Shown here: in pieces, positions 10,031-24,196 of the stretch
Numbering within the stretch: position 1 is the first letter of the stretch
Layout: the number at the start of each line of letters is the position of its first letter
DNA from: Auanema rhodensis
Taxonomy: Eukaryota; Nematoda; Chromadorea; Rhabditida; Rhabditidae
Direction of reading: 5' to 3'
DNA length: 64,000 bases
Assembly: GCA_964057225.1 (NCBI GenBank)
Contig: OZ059894.1
Location: forward strand, 21,792,476 to 21,856,475
Notes under the pieces: model-generated
What the model saw: the letters and a program-made list of their open reading frames with translations, nothing else
The model's database searches: none
Told to the model about the DNA's origin: nothing
Program-made: the position numbers and the translations under genes

Positions 10031-12641
10031 CATAACTAATTTTTGTATCAAACGTTTCTCAATGTAGTATAGTGCATTCGATGTGGATTTTTAAGCTGCG
10101 TCGATCTGTGTTATCAGATTTGCGCTAGCTTAAAAATGCACCGAGATATCAACTGATATAAGTTCACACTTATATCCTCGATTTTCACCCTGAAGAATTA
10201 ATTTTTTCGTTGAATAACATTGTCCATCGTCTTTGCCTTGAAAAAAGAAATCTAAAAACATCTACTTTTTGCTAAATTATTTTGAAATTTTTCGAAAAAA
10301 TTTTTGTCAAAATGTTTTTGGAAGCAATGTTGAGTGTACATGGAAACTCAACATACACTAATGCATCATTTTTCAAACGATCATAACTAATTTGTGTATT
10401 AAGCGTTTCTCAATGTAGTATAGTGCATTCGATGCGGATTTTTAAGCTGCGTCGATCTGTGTTATCAGATTTGCGCTAGCTTAAAAATGCACCGAGATAT
10501 CAACTGATATAAGTTCACACTTATATCCTCGATTTTCACCCTGAAGAATTAATTTTTTCGTTGAATAACATTGTCCATCGTCTTTGCCTTGAAAAAAGAA
10601 ATCTAAAAACATCTACTTTTTGCTAAATTATTTTGAAATTTTTCGAAAAAATTTTTGTCAAAATGTTTTTGGAAGCAATGTTGAGTGTACATGGAAACTC
10701 AACATACACTAATGCATCATTTTTCAAACGATTATAACTAATTTGTGTATTAAGCGTTTCTCAATGTAGTATAGTGCATTCGATGCGGATTTTTAAGCTG
10801 CGTCGATCTGTGTTATCAGATTTGCGCTAGCTTAAAAATGCACCGAGATATCAACTGATATAAGTTCACACTTATATCCTCGATTTTCACCCTGAAGAAT
10901 TAATTTTTTCGTTGAATAACATTGTCCATCGTCTTTGCCTTGAAAAAAGAAATCTAAAAACATCTACTTTTTGCTAAATTATTTTGAAATTTTTCGAAAA
11001 AATTTTTGTCAAAATGTTTTTGGAAGCAATGTTGAGTGTACATGGAAACTCAACATACACTAATGCATCATTTTTCAAACGATCATAACTAATTTGTGTA
11101 TTAAGCGTTTCTCAATGTAGTATAGTGCATTCGATGCGGATTTTTAAGCTGCGTCGATCTGTGTTATCAGATTTGCGCTAGCTTAAAAATGCACCGAGAT
11201 ATCAACTGATATAAGTTCACACTTATATCCTCGATTTTCACCCTGAAGAATTAATTTTTTCGTTGAATAACATTGTCCATCGTCTTTGCCTTGAAAAAAG
11301 AAATCTAAAAACATCTACTTTTTGCTAAATTATTTTGAAATTTTTCGAAAAAATTTTTGTCAAAATGTTTTTGGAAGCAATGTTGAGTGTACATGGAAAC
11401 TCAACATACACTAATGCATCATTTTTCAAACGATCATAACTAATTTGTGTATTAAGCGTTTCTCAATGTAGTATAGTGCATTCGATGCGGATTTTTAAGC
11501 TGCGTCGATCTGTGTTATCAGATTTGCGCTAGCTTAAAAATGCACCGAGATATCAACTGATATAAGTTCACACTTATATCCTCGATTTTCACCCTGAAGA
11601 ATTAATTTTTTCGTTGAATAACATTGTCCATCGTCTTTGCCTTAAAAAAAGGAATCTAAAAACATCTACTTTTTGCTAAATTATTTTGAAATTTTTCGAA
11701 AAAATTTTTGTCAAAATGTTTTTGGAAGCAATGTTGAGTGTACATGGAAACTCAACATACACTAATGCATCATTTTTCAAACGATTATAACTAATTTGTG
11801 TATTAAGCGTTTCTCAATGTAGTATAGTGCATTCGATGCGGATTTTTAAGCTGCGTCGATCTGTGTTATCAGATTTGCGCTAGCTTAAAAATGCACCGAG
11901 ATATCAACTGATATAAGTTCACACTTATATCCTCGATTTTCACCCTGAAGAATTAATTTTTTCGTTGAATAACATTGTCCATCGTCTTTGCCTTGAAAAA
12001 AGAAATCTAAAAACATCTACTTTTTGCTAAATTATTTTGAAATTTTTCGAAAAAATTTTTGTCAAAATGTTTTTGGAAGCAATGTTGAGTGTACATGGAA
12101 ACTCAACATACACTAATGCATCATTTTTCAAACGATCATAACTAATTTGTGTATTAAGCGTTTCTCAATGTAGTATAGTGCATTCGATGCGGATTTTTAA
12201 GCTGCGTCGATCTGTGTTATCAGATTTGCGCTAGCTTAAAAATGCACCGAGATATCAACTGATATAAGTTCACACTTATATCCTCGATTTTCACCCTGAA
12301 GAATTAATTTTTTCGTTGAATAACATTGTCCATCGTCTTTGCCTTGAAAAAAGAAATCTAAAAACATCTACTTTTTGCTAAATTATTTTGAAATTTTTCG
12401 AAAAAATTTTTGTCAAAATGTTTTTGGAAGCAATGTTGAGTGTACATGGAAACTCAACATACACTAATGCATCATTTTTCAAACGATCATAACTAATTTG
12501 TGTATTAAGCGTTTCTCAATGTAGTATAGTGCATTCGATGCGGATTTTTAAGCTGCGTCGATCTGTGTTATCAGATTTGCGCTAGCTTAAAAATGCACCG
12601 AGATATCAACTGATATAAGTTCACACTTATATCCTCGATTT

Positions 12642-13540
12642 TCACCCTGAAGAATTAATTTTTTCGTTGAATAACATTGTCCATCGTCTTTGCCTTAAAA
12701 AAAGGAATCTAAAAACATCTACTTTTTGCTAAATTATTTTGAAATTTTTCGAAAAAATTTTTGTCAAAATGTTTTTGGAAGCAATGTTGAGTGTACATGG
12801 AAACTCAACATACACTAATGCATCATTTTTCAAACGATCATAACTAATTTTTGTATCAAACGTTTCTCAATGTAGTATAGTGCATTCGATGTGGATTTTT
12901 AAGCTGCGTCGATCTGTGTTATCAGATTTGCGCTAGCTTAAAAATGCACCGAGATATCAACTGATATAAGTTCACACTTATATCCTCGATTTTCACCCTG
13001 AAGAATTAATTTTTTCGTTGAATAACATTGTCCATCGTCTTTGCCTTGGAAAAAGGAATCTAAAAACATCTACTTTTTGCTGAATTATTCTGAAATTTTT
13101 CGAAAAAATTTTTGTCAAAATGTTTTTGGAAGCAATGTTGAGTGTACATGGAAACTCAACATACACTAATGCATCATTTTTCAAACGATCATAACTAATT
13201 TTTGTATCAAACGTTTCTCAATGTAGTATAGTGCATTCGATGTGGATTTTTAAGCTGCGTCGATCTGTGTTATCAGATTTGCGCTAGCTTAAAAATGCAC
13301 CGAGATATCAACTGATATAAGTTCACACTTATATCCTCGATTTTCACCCTGAAGAATTAATTTTTTCGTTGAATAACATTGTCCATCGTCTTTGCCTTAA
13401 AAAAAGGAATCTAAAAACATCTACTTTTTGCTAAATTATTTTGAAATTTTTCGAAAAAATTTTTGTCAAAATGTTTTTGGAAGCAATGTTGAGTGTACAT
13501 GGAAACTCAACATACACTAATGCATCATTTTTCAAACGAT
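12642..13540 (+). repeat. Block repeated at +3510 bp, copy 2
   Basis: This is the second copy of the 9132-10030 block, identical at all the diagnostic sites I compared, including the unusual ctgaattattctg and gatgtgg. It ends where the next copy reverts to the T210G and tcttgatg type. Confidence 0.85.
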
Positions 13541-14396
13541 CATAACTAATTTGTGTATTAAGCGTTTCTTGATGTAGTATAGTGCATTCGATGCGGATTT
13601 TTAAGCTGCGTCGATCTGTGTTATCAGATTTGCGCTAGCTTAAAAATGCACCGAGATATCAACTGATATAAGTTCACACTTATATCCTCGATTTTCACCC
13701 TGAAGAATTAATTTTTTCGTTGAATAACATTGTCCATCGTCTTTGCCTTAAAAAAAGGAATCTAAAAACATCTACTTTTTGCTAAATTATTTTGAAATTT
13801 TTCGAAAAAATTTTTGTCAAAATGTTTTTGGAAGCAATGTTGAGTGTACATGGAAACTCAACATACACTAATGCATCATTTTTCAAACGATCATAACTAA
13901 TTTGTGTATTAAGCGTTTCTCGATGTAGTATAGTGCATTCGATGCGGATTTTTAAGCTGCGTCGATCTGTGTTATCAGATTTGCGCTAGCTTAAAAATGC
14001 ACCGAGATATCAACTGATATAAGTTCACACTTATATCCTCGATTTTCACCCTGAAGAATTAATTTTTTCGTTGAATAACATTGTCCATCGTCTTTGCCTT
14101 GAAAAAAGAAATCTAAAAACATCTACTTTTTGCTAAATTATTTTGAAATTTTTCGAAAAAATTTTTGTCAAAATGTTTTTGGAAGCAATGTTGAGTGTAC
14201 ATGGAAACTCAACATACACTAATGCATCATTTTTCAAACGATCATAACTAATTTGTGTATTAAGCGTTTCTCAATGTAGTATAGTGCATTCGATGCGGAT
14301 TTTTAAGCTGCGTCGATCTGTGTTATCAGATTTGCGCTAGCTTAAAAATGCACCGAGATATCAACTGATATAAGTTCACACTTATATCCTCGATTT

Positions 14397-14720
14397 TCAC
14401 CCTGAAGAATTAATTTTTTCGTTGAATAACATTGTCCATCGTCTTTGCCTTAAAAAAAGGAATCTAAAAACATCTACTTTTTGCTAAATTATTTTGAAGT
14501 TTTTGGAAGCAATGTTGAGTGTACATGGAAACTCAACATACACTAATGCATCATTTTTCAAACGATCATAACTAATTTTTGTATCAAATGTTTCTCAATG
14601 TAGTATAGTGCATTCGATGCGGATTTTTAAGCTGCGTCGATCTGTGTTATCAGATTTGCGCTAGCTTAAAAATGCACCGAGATATCAACTGATATAAGTT
14701 CACACTTATATCCTCGATTT
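14397..14720 (+). repeat. Monomer with 27-bp deletion (324 bp)
   Basis: After attttgaa (ending at 14498) the sequence goes straight to gtttttggaagc. This removes 27 bp, monomer positions 103-129, including the whole TTTTTCGAAAAA palindrome, the following T-run and gtcaaaat. The matching copy seven monomers downstream (16854) is complete, so the deletion happened after, or was not included in, that block duplication. It is the only copy I found without this A/T element. Confidence 0.95.
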
Positions 14721-15071
14721 TCACAATGAAGAATTAATTTTTTCGTTGAATAACATTGTCCATCGTCTTTGCCTTGGAAAAAGGAATCTAAAAACATCTA
14801 TTTTTTGCTGAATTATTCTGAAATTTTTCGAAAAAATTTTTGTCAAAATGTTTTTGGAAGCAATGTTGAGTGTACATGGAAACTCAACATACACTAATGC
14901 ATCATTTTTCAAACGATCATAACTAATTTTTGTATTAAGCGTTTCTCAATGTAGTATAGTGGATTTGATGCGGATTTTTAAGCTGCGTCGATCTGTGTTA
15001 TCAGATTTGCGCTAGCTTAAAAATGCACCGAGATATCAACTGATATAAGTTTACACTTATATCCTCGATTT
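14721..15071 (+). repeat. Marker monomer repeated at +2457 bp, copy 1
   Basis: This copy starts with tcacaatgaag in place of tcaccctgaag and carries gtggatttgatgcgg at 14959-14973, both rare. The same combination occurs at 17178-17528, exactly seven monomers away, and both are preceded by a copy with tatcaaatg. A private change here is catctattttttgc. Confidence 0.9.
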
Positions 15072-17177
15072 TCACCCTGAAGAATTAATTTTTTCGTTGA
15101 ATAACATTGTCCATCGTCTTTGCCTTGAAAAAAGAAATCTAAAAACATCTACTTTTTGCTAAATTATTTTGAAATTTTTCGAAAAAATTTTTGTCAAAAT
15201 GTTTTTGGAAGCAATGTTGAGTGTACATGGAAACTCAACATACACTAATGCATCATTTTTCAAACGATCATAACTAATTTTTGTATTAAGCGTTTCTCAA
15301 TGTAGTATAGTGCATTCGATGCGGATTTTTAAGCTGCGTCGATCTGTGTTATCAGATTTGCGCTAGCTTAAAAATGCACCGAGATATCAACTGATATAAG
15401 TTTACACTTATATCCTCGATTTTCACCCTGAAGAATTAATTTTTTCGTTGAATAACATTGTCCATCGTCTTTGCCTTGAAAAAAGAAATCTAAACACATC
15501 TACTTTTTGCTAAATTATTTTGAAATTTTTCGAAAAAATTTTTGTCAAAATGTTTTTGGAAGCAATGTTGAGTGTACATGGAAACTCAACATACACTAAT
15601 GCATCATTTTTCAAACGATCATAACTAATTTGTGTATTAAGCGTTTCTCAATGTAGTATAGTGCATTCGATGCGGATTTTTAAGCTGCGTCGATCTGTGT
15701 TATCAGATTTGCGCTAGCTTAAAAATGCACCGAGATATCAACTGATATAAGTTCACACTTATATCCTCGATTTTCACCCTGAAGAATTAATTTTTTCGTT
15801 GAATAACATTGTCCATCGTCTTTGCCTTGGAAAAAGGAATCTAAAAACATCTACTTTTTGCTGAATTATTCTGAAATTTTTCGAAAAAATTTTTGTCAAA
15901 ATGTTTTTGGAAGCAATGTTGAGTGTACATGGAAACTCAACATACACTAATGCATCATTTTTCAAACGATCATAACTAATTTTTGTATTAAGCGTTTCTC
16001 AATGTAGTATAGTGCATTCGATGCGGATTTTTAAGCTGCGTCGATCTGTGTTATCAGATTTGCGCTAGCTTAAAAATGCACCGAGATATCAACTGATATA
16101 AGTTCACACTTATATCCTCGATTTTCACCCTGAAGAATTAATTTTTTCGTTGAATAACATTGTCCATCGTCTTTGCCTTAAAAAAAGGAATCTAAAAACA
16201 TCTACTTTTTGCTAAATTATTTTGAAATTTTTCGAAAAAATTTTTGTCAAAATGTTTTTGGAAGCAATGTTGAGTGTACATGGAAACTCAACATACACTA
16301 ATGCATCATTTTTCAAACGATCATAACTAATTTGTGTATTAAGCGTTTCTTGATGTAGTATAGTGCATTCGATGCGGATTTTTAAGCTGCGTCGATCTGT
16401 GTTATCAGATTTGCGCTAGCTTAAAAATGCACCGAGATATCAACTGATATAAGTTCACACTTATATCCTCGATTTTCACCCTGAAGAATTAATTTTTTCG
16501 TTGAATAACATTGTCCATCGTCTTTGCCTTGAAAAAAGAAATCTAAAAACATCTACTTTTTGCTAAATTATTTTGAAATTTTTCGAAAAAATTTTTGTCA
16601 AAATGTTTTTGGAAGCAATGTTGAGTGTACATGGAAACTCAACATACACTAATGCATCATTTTTCAAACGATCATAACTAATTTGTGTATTAAGCGTTTC
16701 TCAATGTAGTATAGTGCATTCGATGCGGATTTTTAAGCTGCGTCGATCTGTGTTATCAGATTTGCGCTAGCTTAAAAATGCACCGAGATATCAACTGATA
16801 TAAGTTCACACTTATATCCTCGATTTTCACCCTGAAGAATTAATTTTTTCGTTGAATAACATTGTCCATCGTCTTTGCCTTAAAAAAAGGAATCTAAAAA
16901 CATCTACTTTTTGCTAAATTATTTTGAAATTTTTCGAAAAAATTTTTGTCAAAATGTTTTTGGAAGCAATGTTGAGTGTACATGGAAACTCAACATACAC
17001 TAATGCATCATTTTTCAAACGATCATAACTAATTTTTGTATCAAATGTTTCTCAATGTAGTATAGTGCATTCGATGCGGATTTTTAAGCTGCGTCGATCT
17101 GTGTTATCAGATTTGCGCTAGCTTAAAAATGCACCGAGATATCAACTGATATAAGTTCACACTTATATCCTCGATTT

Positions 17178-17528
17178 TCACAATGAAGAATTAATTTTTT
17201 CGTTGAATAACATTGTCCATCGTCTTTGCCTTGGAAAAAGGAATCTAAAAACATCTACTTTTTGCTGAATTATTCTGAAATTTTTCGAAAAAATTTTTGT
17301 CAAAATGTTTTTGGAAGCAATGTTGAGTGTACATGGAAACTCAACATACACTAATGCATCATTTTTCAAACGATCATAACTAATTTTTGTATTAAGCGTT
17401 TCTCAATGTAGTATAGTGGATTTGATGCGGATTTTTAAGCTGCGTCGATCTGTGTTATCAGATTTGCGCTAGCTTAAAAATGCACCGAGATATCAACTGA
17501 TATAAGTTTACACTTATATCCTCGATGT
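17178..17528 (+). repeat. Marker monomer repeated at +2457 bp, copy 2
   Basis: This copy has the same tcacaatgaag start, tggaaaaagga, ctgaattattctg and ggatttgatg (17418) as the 14721 copy, and the same tttacac hairpin-4 loop after it. It lacks the private change of copy 1. The pair shows that a seven-monomer segment was duplicated and the first copy then diverged. Confidence 0.9.
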
Positions 17529-19634
17529 TCACCCTGAAGAATTGATTTTTTCGTTGAATAACATTGTCCATCGTCTTTGCCTTGAAAAAAGAAATCTAAA
17601 AACATCTACTTTTTGCTAAATTATTTTGAAATTTTTCGAAAAAATTTTTGTCAAAATGTTTTTGGAAGCAATGTTGAGTGTACATGGAAACTCAACATAC
17701 ACTAAAGCATCATTTATCAAACGATCATAACTAATTTTTGTATCAAGCGTTTCTTGATGTAGTATAGTGCATTCGATGCGGATTTTTAAGCTGCATCGAT
17801 CTGTGTTATCAGATTTGCGCTAGCTTAAAAATGCACCGAGATATCAACTGATATAAGTTCACACTTATATCCTCGATTTTCACCCTGAAGAATTAATTTT
17901 TTCGTTGAATAACATTGTCTATCGTCTTTGCCTTGAAAAATGGAATCTAAAAACATCTACTTTTTGCTAAATTATTTTGAAATTTTTCGAAAAAATTTTT
18001 GTCAAAATGTTTTTGGAAGCAATGTTGAGTGTACATGGAAACTCAACATACACTAATGCATCATTTTTCAAACGATCATAACTAATTTTTGTATCAAGCG
18101 TTTCTTGATGTAGTATAGTGCATTCGATGCGGATTTTTAAGCTGCGTCGATCTGTGTTATCAGATTTGCGCTAGCTTAAAAATGCACCGAGATATCAACT
18201 GATATAAGTTTACACTTATATCCTCGATTTTCACCCTGAAGAATTAATTTTTTCGTTGAATAACATTGTCCATCGTCTTTGCCTTGAAAAAAGAAATCTG
18301 AAAACATCTACTTTTTGCTAAATTATTTTGAAATTTTTCGAAAAAATTTTTGTCAAAATGTTTTTGGAAGCAATGTTGAGTGTACATGGAAACTCAACAT
18401 ACACTAAAGCATCATTTTTCAAACGATCATAACTAATTTTTGTATCAAGCGTTTCTTGATGTAGTATAGTGCATTCGATGCGGATTTTTAAGCTGCATCG
18501 ATCTGTGTTATCAGATTTGCGCTAGCTTAAAAATGCACCGAGATATCAACTGATATAAGTTCACACTTATATCCTCGATTTTCACCCTGAAGAATTAATT
18601 TTTTCGTTGAATAACATTGTCTATCGTCTTTGCCTTGAAAAATGGAATCTAAAAACATCTACTTTTTGCTAAATTATTTTGAAATTTTTCGAAAAAATTT
18701 TTGTCAAAATGTTTTTGGAAGCAATGTTGAGTGTACATGGAAACTCAACATACACTAATGCATCATTTTTCAAACGATCATAACTAATTTTTGTATCAAG
18801 CGTTTCTTGATGTAGTATAGTGCATTCGATGCGGATTTTTAAGCTGCGTCGATCTGTGTTATCAGATTTGCGCTAGCTTAAAAATGCACCGAGATATCAA
18901 CTGATATAAGTTTACACTTATATCCTCGATTTTCACCCTGAAGAATTAATTTTTTCGTTGAATAACATTGTCCATCGTCTTTGCCTTGAAAAAAGAAATC
19001 TAAAAACATCTACTTTTTGCTAAATTATTTTGAAATTTTTCGAAAAAATTTTTGTCAAAATGTTTTTGGAAGCAATGTTGAGTGTACATGGAAACTCAAC
19101 ATACACTAATGCATCATTTTTCAAACGATCATAACTAATTTTTGTATCAAGCGTTTCTTGATGTAGTATAGTGCATTCGATGCGGATTTTTAAGCTGCAT
19201 CGATCTGTGTTATCAGATTTGCGCTAGCTTAAAAATGCACCGAGATATCAACTGATATAAGTTCACACTTATATCCTCGATTTTCACCCTGAAGAATTAA
19301 TTTTTTCGTTGAATAACATTGTCTATCGTCTTTGCCTTGAAAAATGGAATCTAAAAACATCTACTTTTTGCTAAATTATTTTGAAATTTTTCGAAAAAAT
19401 TTTTGTCAAAATGTTTTTGGAAGCAATGTTGAGTGTACATGGAAACTCAACATACACTAATGCATCATTTTTCAAACGATCATAACTAATTTTTGTATCA
19501 AACGTTTCTCAATGTAGTATAGTGCATTCAATGCGGATTTTTAAGCTGCGTCGATCTGTGTTATCAGATTTGCGCTAGCTTAAAAATGCACCGAGATATC
19601 AACTGATATAAGTTCACACTTATATCCTCGATTT
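17529..19634 (+). repeat. Dimeric higher-order repeat, three units
   Basis: Copies alternate between a type with ttgaaaaaagaa and agctgcatcg and a type with gtctatcgtc and ttgaaaaatgga. The gcatcg change lies at 17793, 18495 and 19197, exactly 702 bp apart. The first two units also share actaaagcatc, which the third has lost. The first unit has extra private changes (gatgttcacc, gaattgatttt, tttatcaaac). Confidence 0.9.
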
Positions 19635-22442
19635 TCACCCTGAAGAATTAATTTTTTCGTTGAATAACATTGTCCATCGTCTTTGCCTTAAAAACAGGAA
19701 TCTAAAAACATCTACTTTTTGCTAAATTATTTTGAAATTTTTCGAAAAAATTTTTGTCAAAATGTTTTTGGAAGCAATGTTGAGTGTACATGGAAACTCA
19801 ACATACACTAATGCATCATTTTTCAAACGATCATAACTAATTTTTGTATTAAGCGTTTCTCAATGTAGTATAAGGCATTCGATGCGGATTTTTAAGCTGC
19901 GTCGATCTGTGTTATCAGATTTGCGCTAGCTTAAAAATGCACCGAGATATCAACTGATATAAGTTCACACTTATATCCTCGATTTTCACCCTGAAGAATT
20001 AATTTTTTCGTTGAATAACATTGTCCATCGTCTTTGCCTTAAAAAAAGGAATCTAAAAACATCTACTTTTTGCTAAATTATTTTGAAATTTTTCGAAAAA
20101 ATTTTTGTCAAAATGTTTTTGGAAGCAATGTTGAGTGTACATGGAAACTCAACATACACTAATGCATCATTTTTCAAACGATCATAACTAATTTTTGTAT
20201 CAAGCGTTTCTTGATGTAGTATAGTGCATTCGATGCGGATTTTTAAGCTGCGTCGATCTGTGTTATCAGATTTGCGCTAGCTTAAAAATGCACCGAGATA
20301 TCAACTGATATAAGTTCACACATATATCCTCGATTTTCACCCTGAAGAATTAATTTTTTCGTTGAATAACATTGTCTATCGTCTTTGCCTTGAAAAATGG
20401 AATCTAAAAACATCTACTTTTTGCTAAATTATTTTGAAATTTTTCGAAAAAATTTTTGTCAAAATGTTTTTGGAAGCAATGTTGAGTGTACATGGAAACT
20501 CAACATACACTAATGCATCATTTTTCAAACGATCATAACTAATTTTTGTATCAAGCGTTTCTTGATGTAGTATAGTGCATTCGATGCGGATTTTTAAGCT
20601 GCGTCGATCTGTGTTATCAGATTTACGCTAGCTTAAAAATGCACCGAGATATCAACTGATATAAGTTCACACTTATATCCTCGATTTTCACCCTGAAGAA
20701 TTAATTTTTTCGTTGAATAACATTGTCTATCGTCTTTGCCTTGAAAAATGGAATCTAAAAACATCTACTTTTTGCTAAATTATTTTGAAATTTTTCGAAA
20801 AAATTTTTGTCAAAATGTTTTTGGAAGCAATGTTGAGTGTACATGGAAACTCAACATACACTAATGCATCATTTTTCAAACGATCATAACTAATTTTTGT
20901 ATCAAACGTTTCTCAATGTAGTATAGTGCATTCAATGCGGATTTTTAAGCTGCGTCGATCTGTGTTATCAGATTTACGCTAGCTTAAAAATGCACCGAGA
21001 TATCAACTGATGTAAGTTCACACTTATATCCTCGATTTTCACCCTGAAGAATTAATTTTTTTGTTGAATAACATTGTCCATCGTCTTTGCCTTGAAAAAA
21101 GGAATCTAAAAACATCTACTTTTTGCTAAATTATTTTGAAATTTTTCGAAAAAATTTTTGTCAAAATGTTTTTGGAAGCAATGTTGAGTGTACATGGAAA
21201 CTCAACATACACTAATGCATCATTTTTCAAACGATCATAACTAATTTTTGTATCAAACGTTTCTCAATGTAGTATAGTGCATTCAATGCGGATTTTTAAG
21301 CTGCGTCGATCTGTGTTATCAGATTTGCGCTAGCTTAAAAATGCACCGAGATATCAACTGATATAAGTTCACACTTATATCCTCGATTTTCACCCTGAAG
21401 AATTAATTTTTTCGTTGAATAACATTGTCCATCGTCTTTGCCTTAAAAACAGGAATCTAAAAACATCTACTTTTTGCTAAATTATTTTGAAATTTTTCGA
21501 AAAAATTTTTGTCAAAATGTTTTTGGAAGCAATGTTGAGTGTACATGGAAACTCAACATACACTAATGCATCATTTTTCAAACGATCATAACTAATTTTT
21601 GTATTAAGCGTTTCTCAATGTAGTATAAGGCATTCGATGCGGATTTTTAAGCTGCGTCGATCTGTGTTATCAGACTTGCGCTAGCTTAAAAATGCACCGA
21701 GATATCAACTGATATAAGTTCACACTTATATCCTCGATTTTCACCCTGAAGAATTAATTTTTTCGTTGAATAACATTGTCCATCGTCTTTGCCTTAAAAA
21801 AAGGAATCTAAAAACATCTACTTTTTGCTAAATTATTTTGAAATTTTTCGAAAAAATTTTTGTCAAAATGTTTTTGGAAGCAATGTTGAGTGTACATGGA
21901 AACTCAACATACACTAATGCATCATTTTTCAAACGATCATAACTAATTTTTGTATCAAGCGTTTCTTGATGTAGTATAGTGCATTCGATGCGGATTTTTA
22001 AGCTGCGTCGATCTGTGTTATCAGATTTGCGCTAGCTTAAAAATGCACCGAGATATCAACTGATATAAGTTCACACTTATATCCTCGATTTTCACCCTGA
22101 AGAATTAATTTTTTCGTTGAATAACATTGTCTATCGTCTTTGCCTTGAAAAATGGAATCTAAAAACATCTACTTTTTGCTAAATTATTTTGAAATTTTTC
22201 GAAAAAATTTTTGTCAAAATGTTTTTGGAAGCAATGTTGAGTGTACATGGAAACTCAACATACACTAATGCATCATTTTTCAAACGATCATAACTAATTT
22301 TTGTATCAAGCGTTTCTTGATGTAGTATAGTGCATTCGATGCGGATTTTTAAGCTGCGTCGATCTCTGTTATCAGATTTGCGCTAGCTTAAAAATGCACC
22401 GAGATATCAACTGATATAAGTTCACACTTATATCCTCGATTT
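19635..22442 (+). repeat. Five-monomer block, 1755-bp offset
   Basis: The order taaaaacagga/tataaggc, then taaaaaaagga/tcttgatg, then gtctatc/tgaaaaatgga/tcttgatg begins at 19635 and again at 21390, exactly 5 x 351 bp later. The first unit continues with two tatcaaacg/ttcaatgcgg copies (20688 and 21039). After its third copy the second unit switches to the block that starts at 22443. Confidence 0.8.
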
Positions 22443-24196
22443 TTACCCTGAAGAATTAATTTTTTCGTTGAATAACATTGTCCATCGTCTTTGCCTTAAA
22501 AAAAGGAATCTAAAAACATCTACTTTTTGCAAAATTATTTTGAAATTTTTCGAAAAAATTTTTGTCAAAATGTTTTTGGAAGCAATGTTGAGTGTACATG
22601 GAAACTCAACATACACTAATGCATCATTTTTCAAACGAACATAACTAATTTTTTATCAAGCGTTTCTCAATGTAGTATAGTGCATTCGATGCGGATTTTT
22701 AAGCTGCGTCGATCTGTGTTATCAAATTTGCGCTAGCTTAAAAATGCACCGAGATATCAACTGATATAAGTTCACACTTATATCCTCGATTTTCACCCTG
22801 AAGAATTAATTTTTTCGTTGAATAACATTGTCCATCGTCTTTGCCTTAAAAACAGGAATCTAAAAACATCTACTTTTTGCTAAATTATTTTGAAATTTTT
22901 CGAAAAAATTTTTGTCAAAATGTTTTTGGAAGCAATGTTGAGTGTACATGGAAACTCAACATACACTAATGCATCATTTTTCAAACGATCAAAACTAATT
23001 TTTGTATTAAGCGTTTCTCAATGTAGTATAGTGCATTCGATGCGGATTTTTAAGCTGCGTCGATCTGTGTTATCAGATTTGCGCTAGCTTAAAAATGCAC
23101 CGAGATATCAACTGATGTAAGTTCACACTTATATCCTCGATTTTCACCCTGAAGAATTAATTTTTTCGTTGAATAACATTGTCCATCGTCTTTGCCTTGA
23201 AAAAAGGAATTCAAAAACATCTACTTTTTGCTAAATTATTTTGAAATTTTTCGAAAAAAATTTTGTCAAAATGTTTTTGGAAGCAATGTTGAGTGTACAT
23301 GGAAACTCAACATACACTAATGCATCATTTTTCAAACGATCATAACTAATTTTTGTATCAAACGTTTCTCAATGTAGTATAGTGCATTCAATGCGGATTT
23401 TTAAGCTGCGTCGATCTGTGTTATCAGATTTGCGCTAGCTTAAAAATGCACCGAGATATCAACTGATATAAGTTCACACTTATATCCTCGATTTTCACCC
23501 TGAAGAATTAATTTTTTCGTTGAATAACATTGTCCATCGTCTTTGCCTTAAAAACAGGAATCTAAAAACATCTACTTTTTGCTAAATTATTTTGAAATTT
23601 TTCGAAAAAATTTTTGTCAAAATGTTTTTGGAAGCAATGTTGAGTGTACATGGAAACTCAACATACACTAATGCATCATTTTTCAAACGATCATAACTAA
23701 TTTTCGTATTAAGCGTTTCTCAATGTAGTATAAGGCATTCGATGCGGATTTTTGAGCTGCGTCGATCTGTGTTATCAGATTTGCGCTAGCTTAAAAATGC
23801 ACCGAGATATCAACTGATATAAGTTCACACTTATATCCTCGATTTTCACCCTGAAGAATTAATTTTTTCGTTGAATAACATTGTCCATCGTCTTTGCCTT
23901 AAAAAAAGGAATCTAAAAACATCTACTTTTTGCTAAATTATTTTGAAATTTTTCGAAAAAATTTTTGTCAAAATGTTTTTGGAAGCAATGTTGAGTGTAC
24001 ATGGAAACTCAACATACACTAATGCATCATTTTTCAAACGATCATAACTAATTTTTGTATTAAGCGTTTCTCAATGTAGTATAAGGCATTCGATGCGGAT
24101 TTTTAAGCTGCGTCGATCTGTGTTATCAGATTTGCGCTAGCTTAAAAATGCACCGAGATATCAACTGATATAAGTTCACACTTATATCCTCGATTT
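22443..24196 (+). repeat. Five-monomer block with 1-bp deletion, copy 1
   Basis: The first copy has gcaaaattatt, cgaacataac and a 1-bp deletion in the T-run near 22651 (aattttttatcaag), making it 350 bp. The second (22793) has gatcaaaact and is followed by gatgtaag; the third (23144) has tatcaaacg and ttcaatgcgg; the fourth (23495) has taaaaacagga and tataaggc. The same series repeats from 24197 at an offset of 1754 bp, which is 5 x 351 minus the shared deletion. Private changes here are tttttaccctg at 22443, aattcaaaaac near 23208, and tttgagctgc near 23753. Confidence 0.93.

Larger units (their letters stand above)
828..17528 (+). repeat. Variant domain 1: T210G-rich copies
   Basis: Most copies here read aatttgtgtattaagcg in the middle of the monomer where the rest of the window mainly reads aatttttgtat. 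Many also read ttgaaaaaagaa after gtctttgcc. A minority of tatcaaacg copies with gatgtgg is interspersed near 9.1-10.1 and 12.6-13.5 kb. The T210G type becomes rare after about 16.7 kb; I saw it again only near 31.77, 32.47, 33.53 and 38.44 kb. The right boundary is a gradual change of subtype, so its position is approximate. Confidence 0.75.

Noticed and set aside
22890-23087. Plus-strand open frame of 65 codons (also at 24644, 37280 and 39386)
   Set aside because: It is open only because the usual TAA in gatcataact is changed (gatcaaaact or gatcatatct) in these copies. It overlaps the antisense frame and the hairpin elements, and all copies descend from block duplications. Treated as chance.
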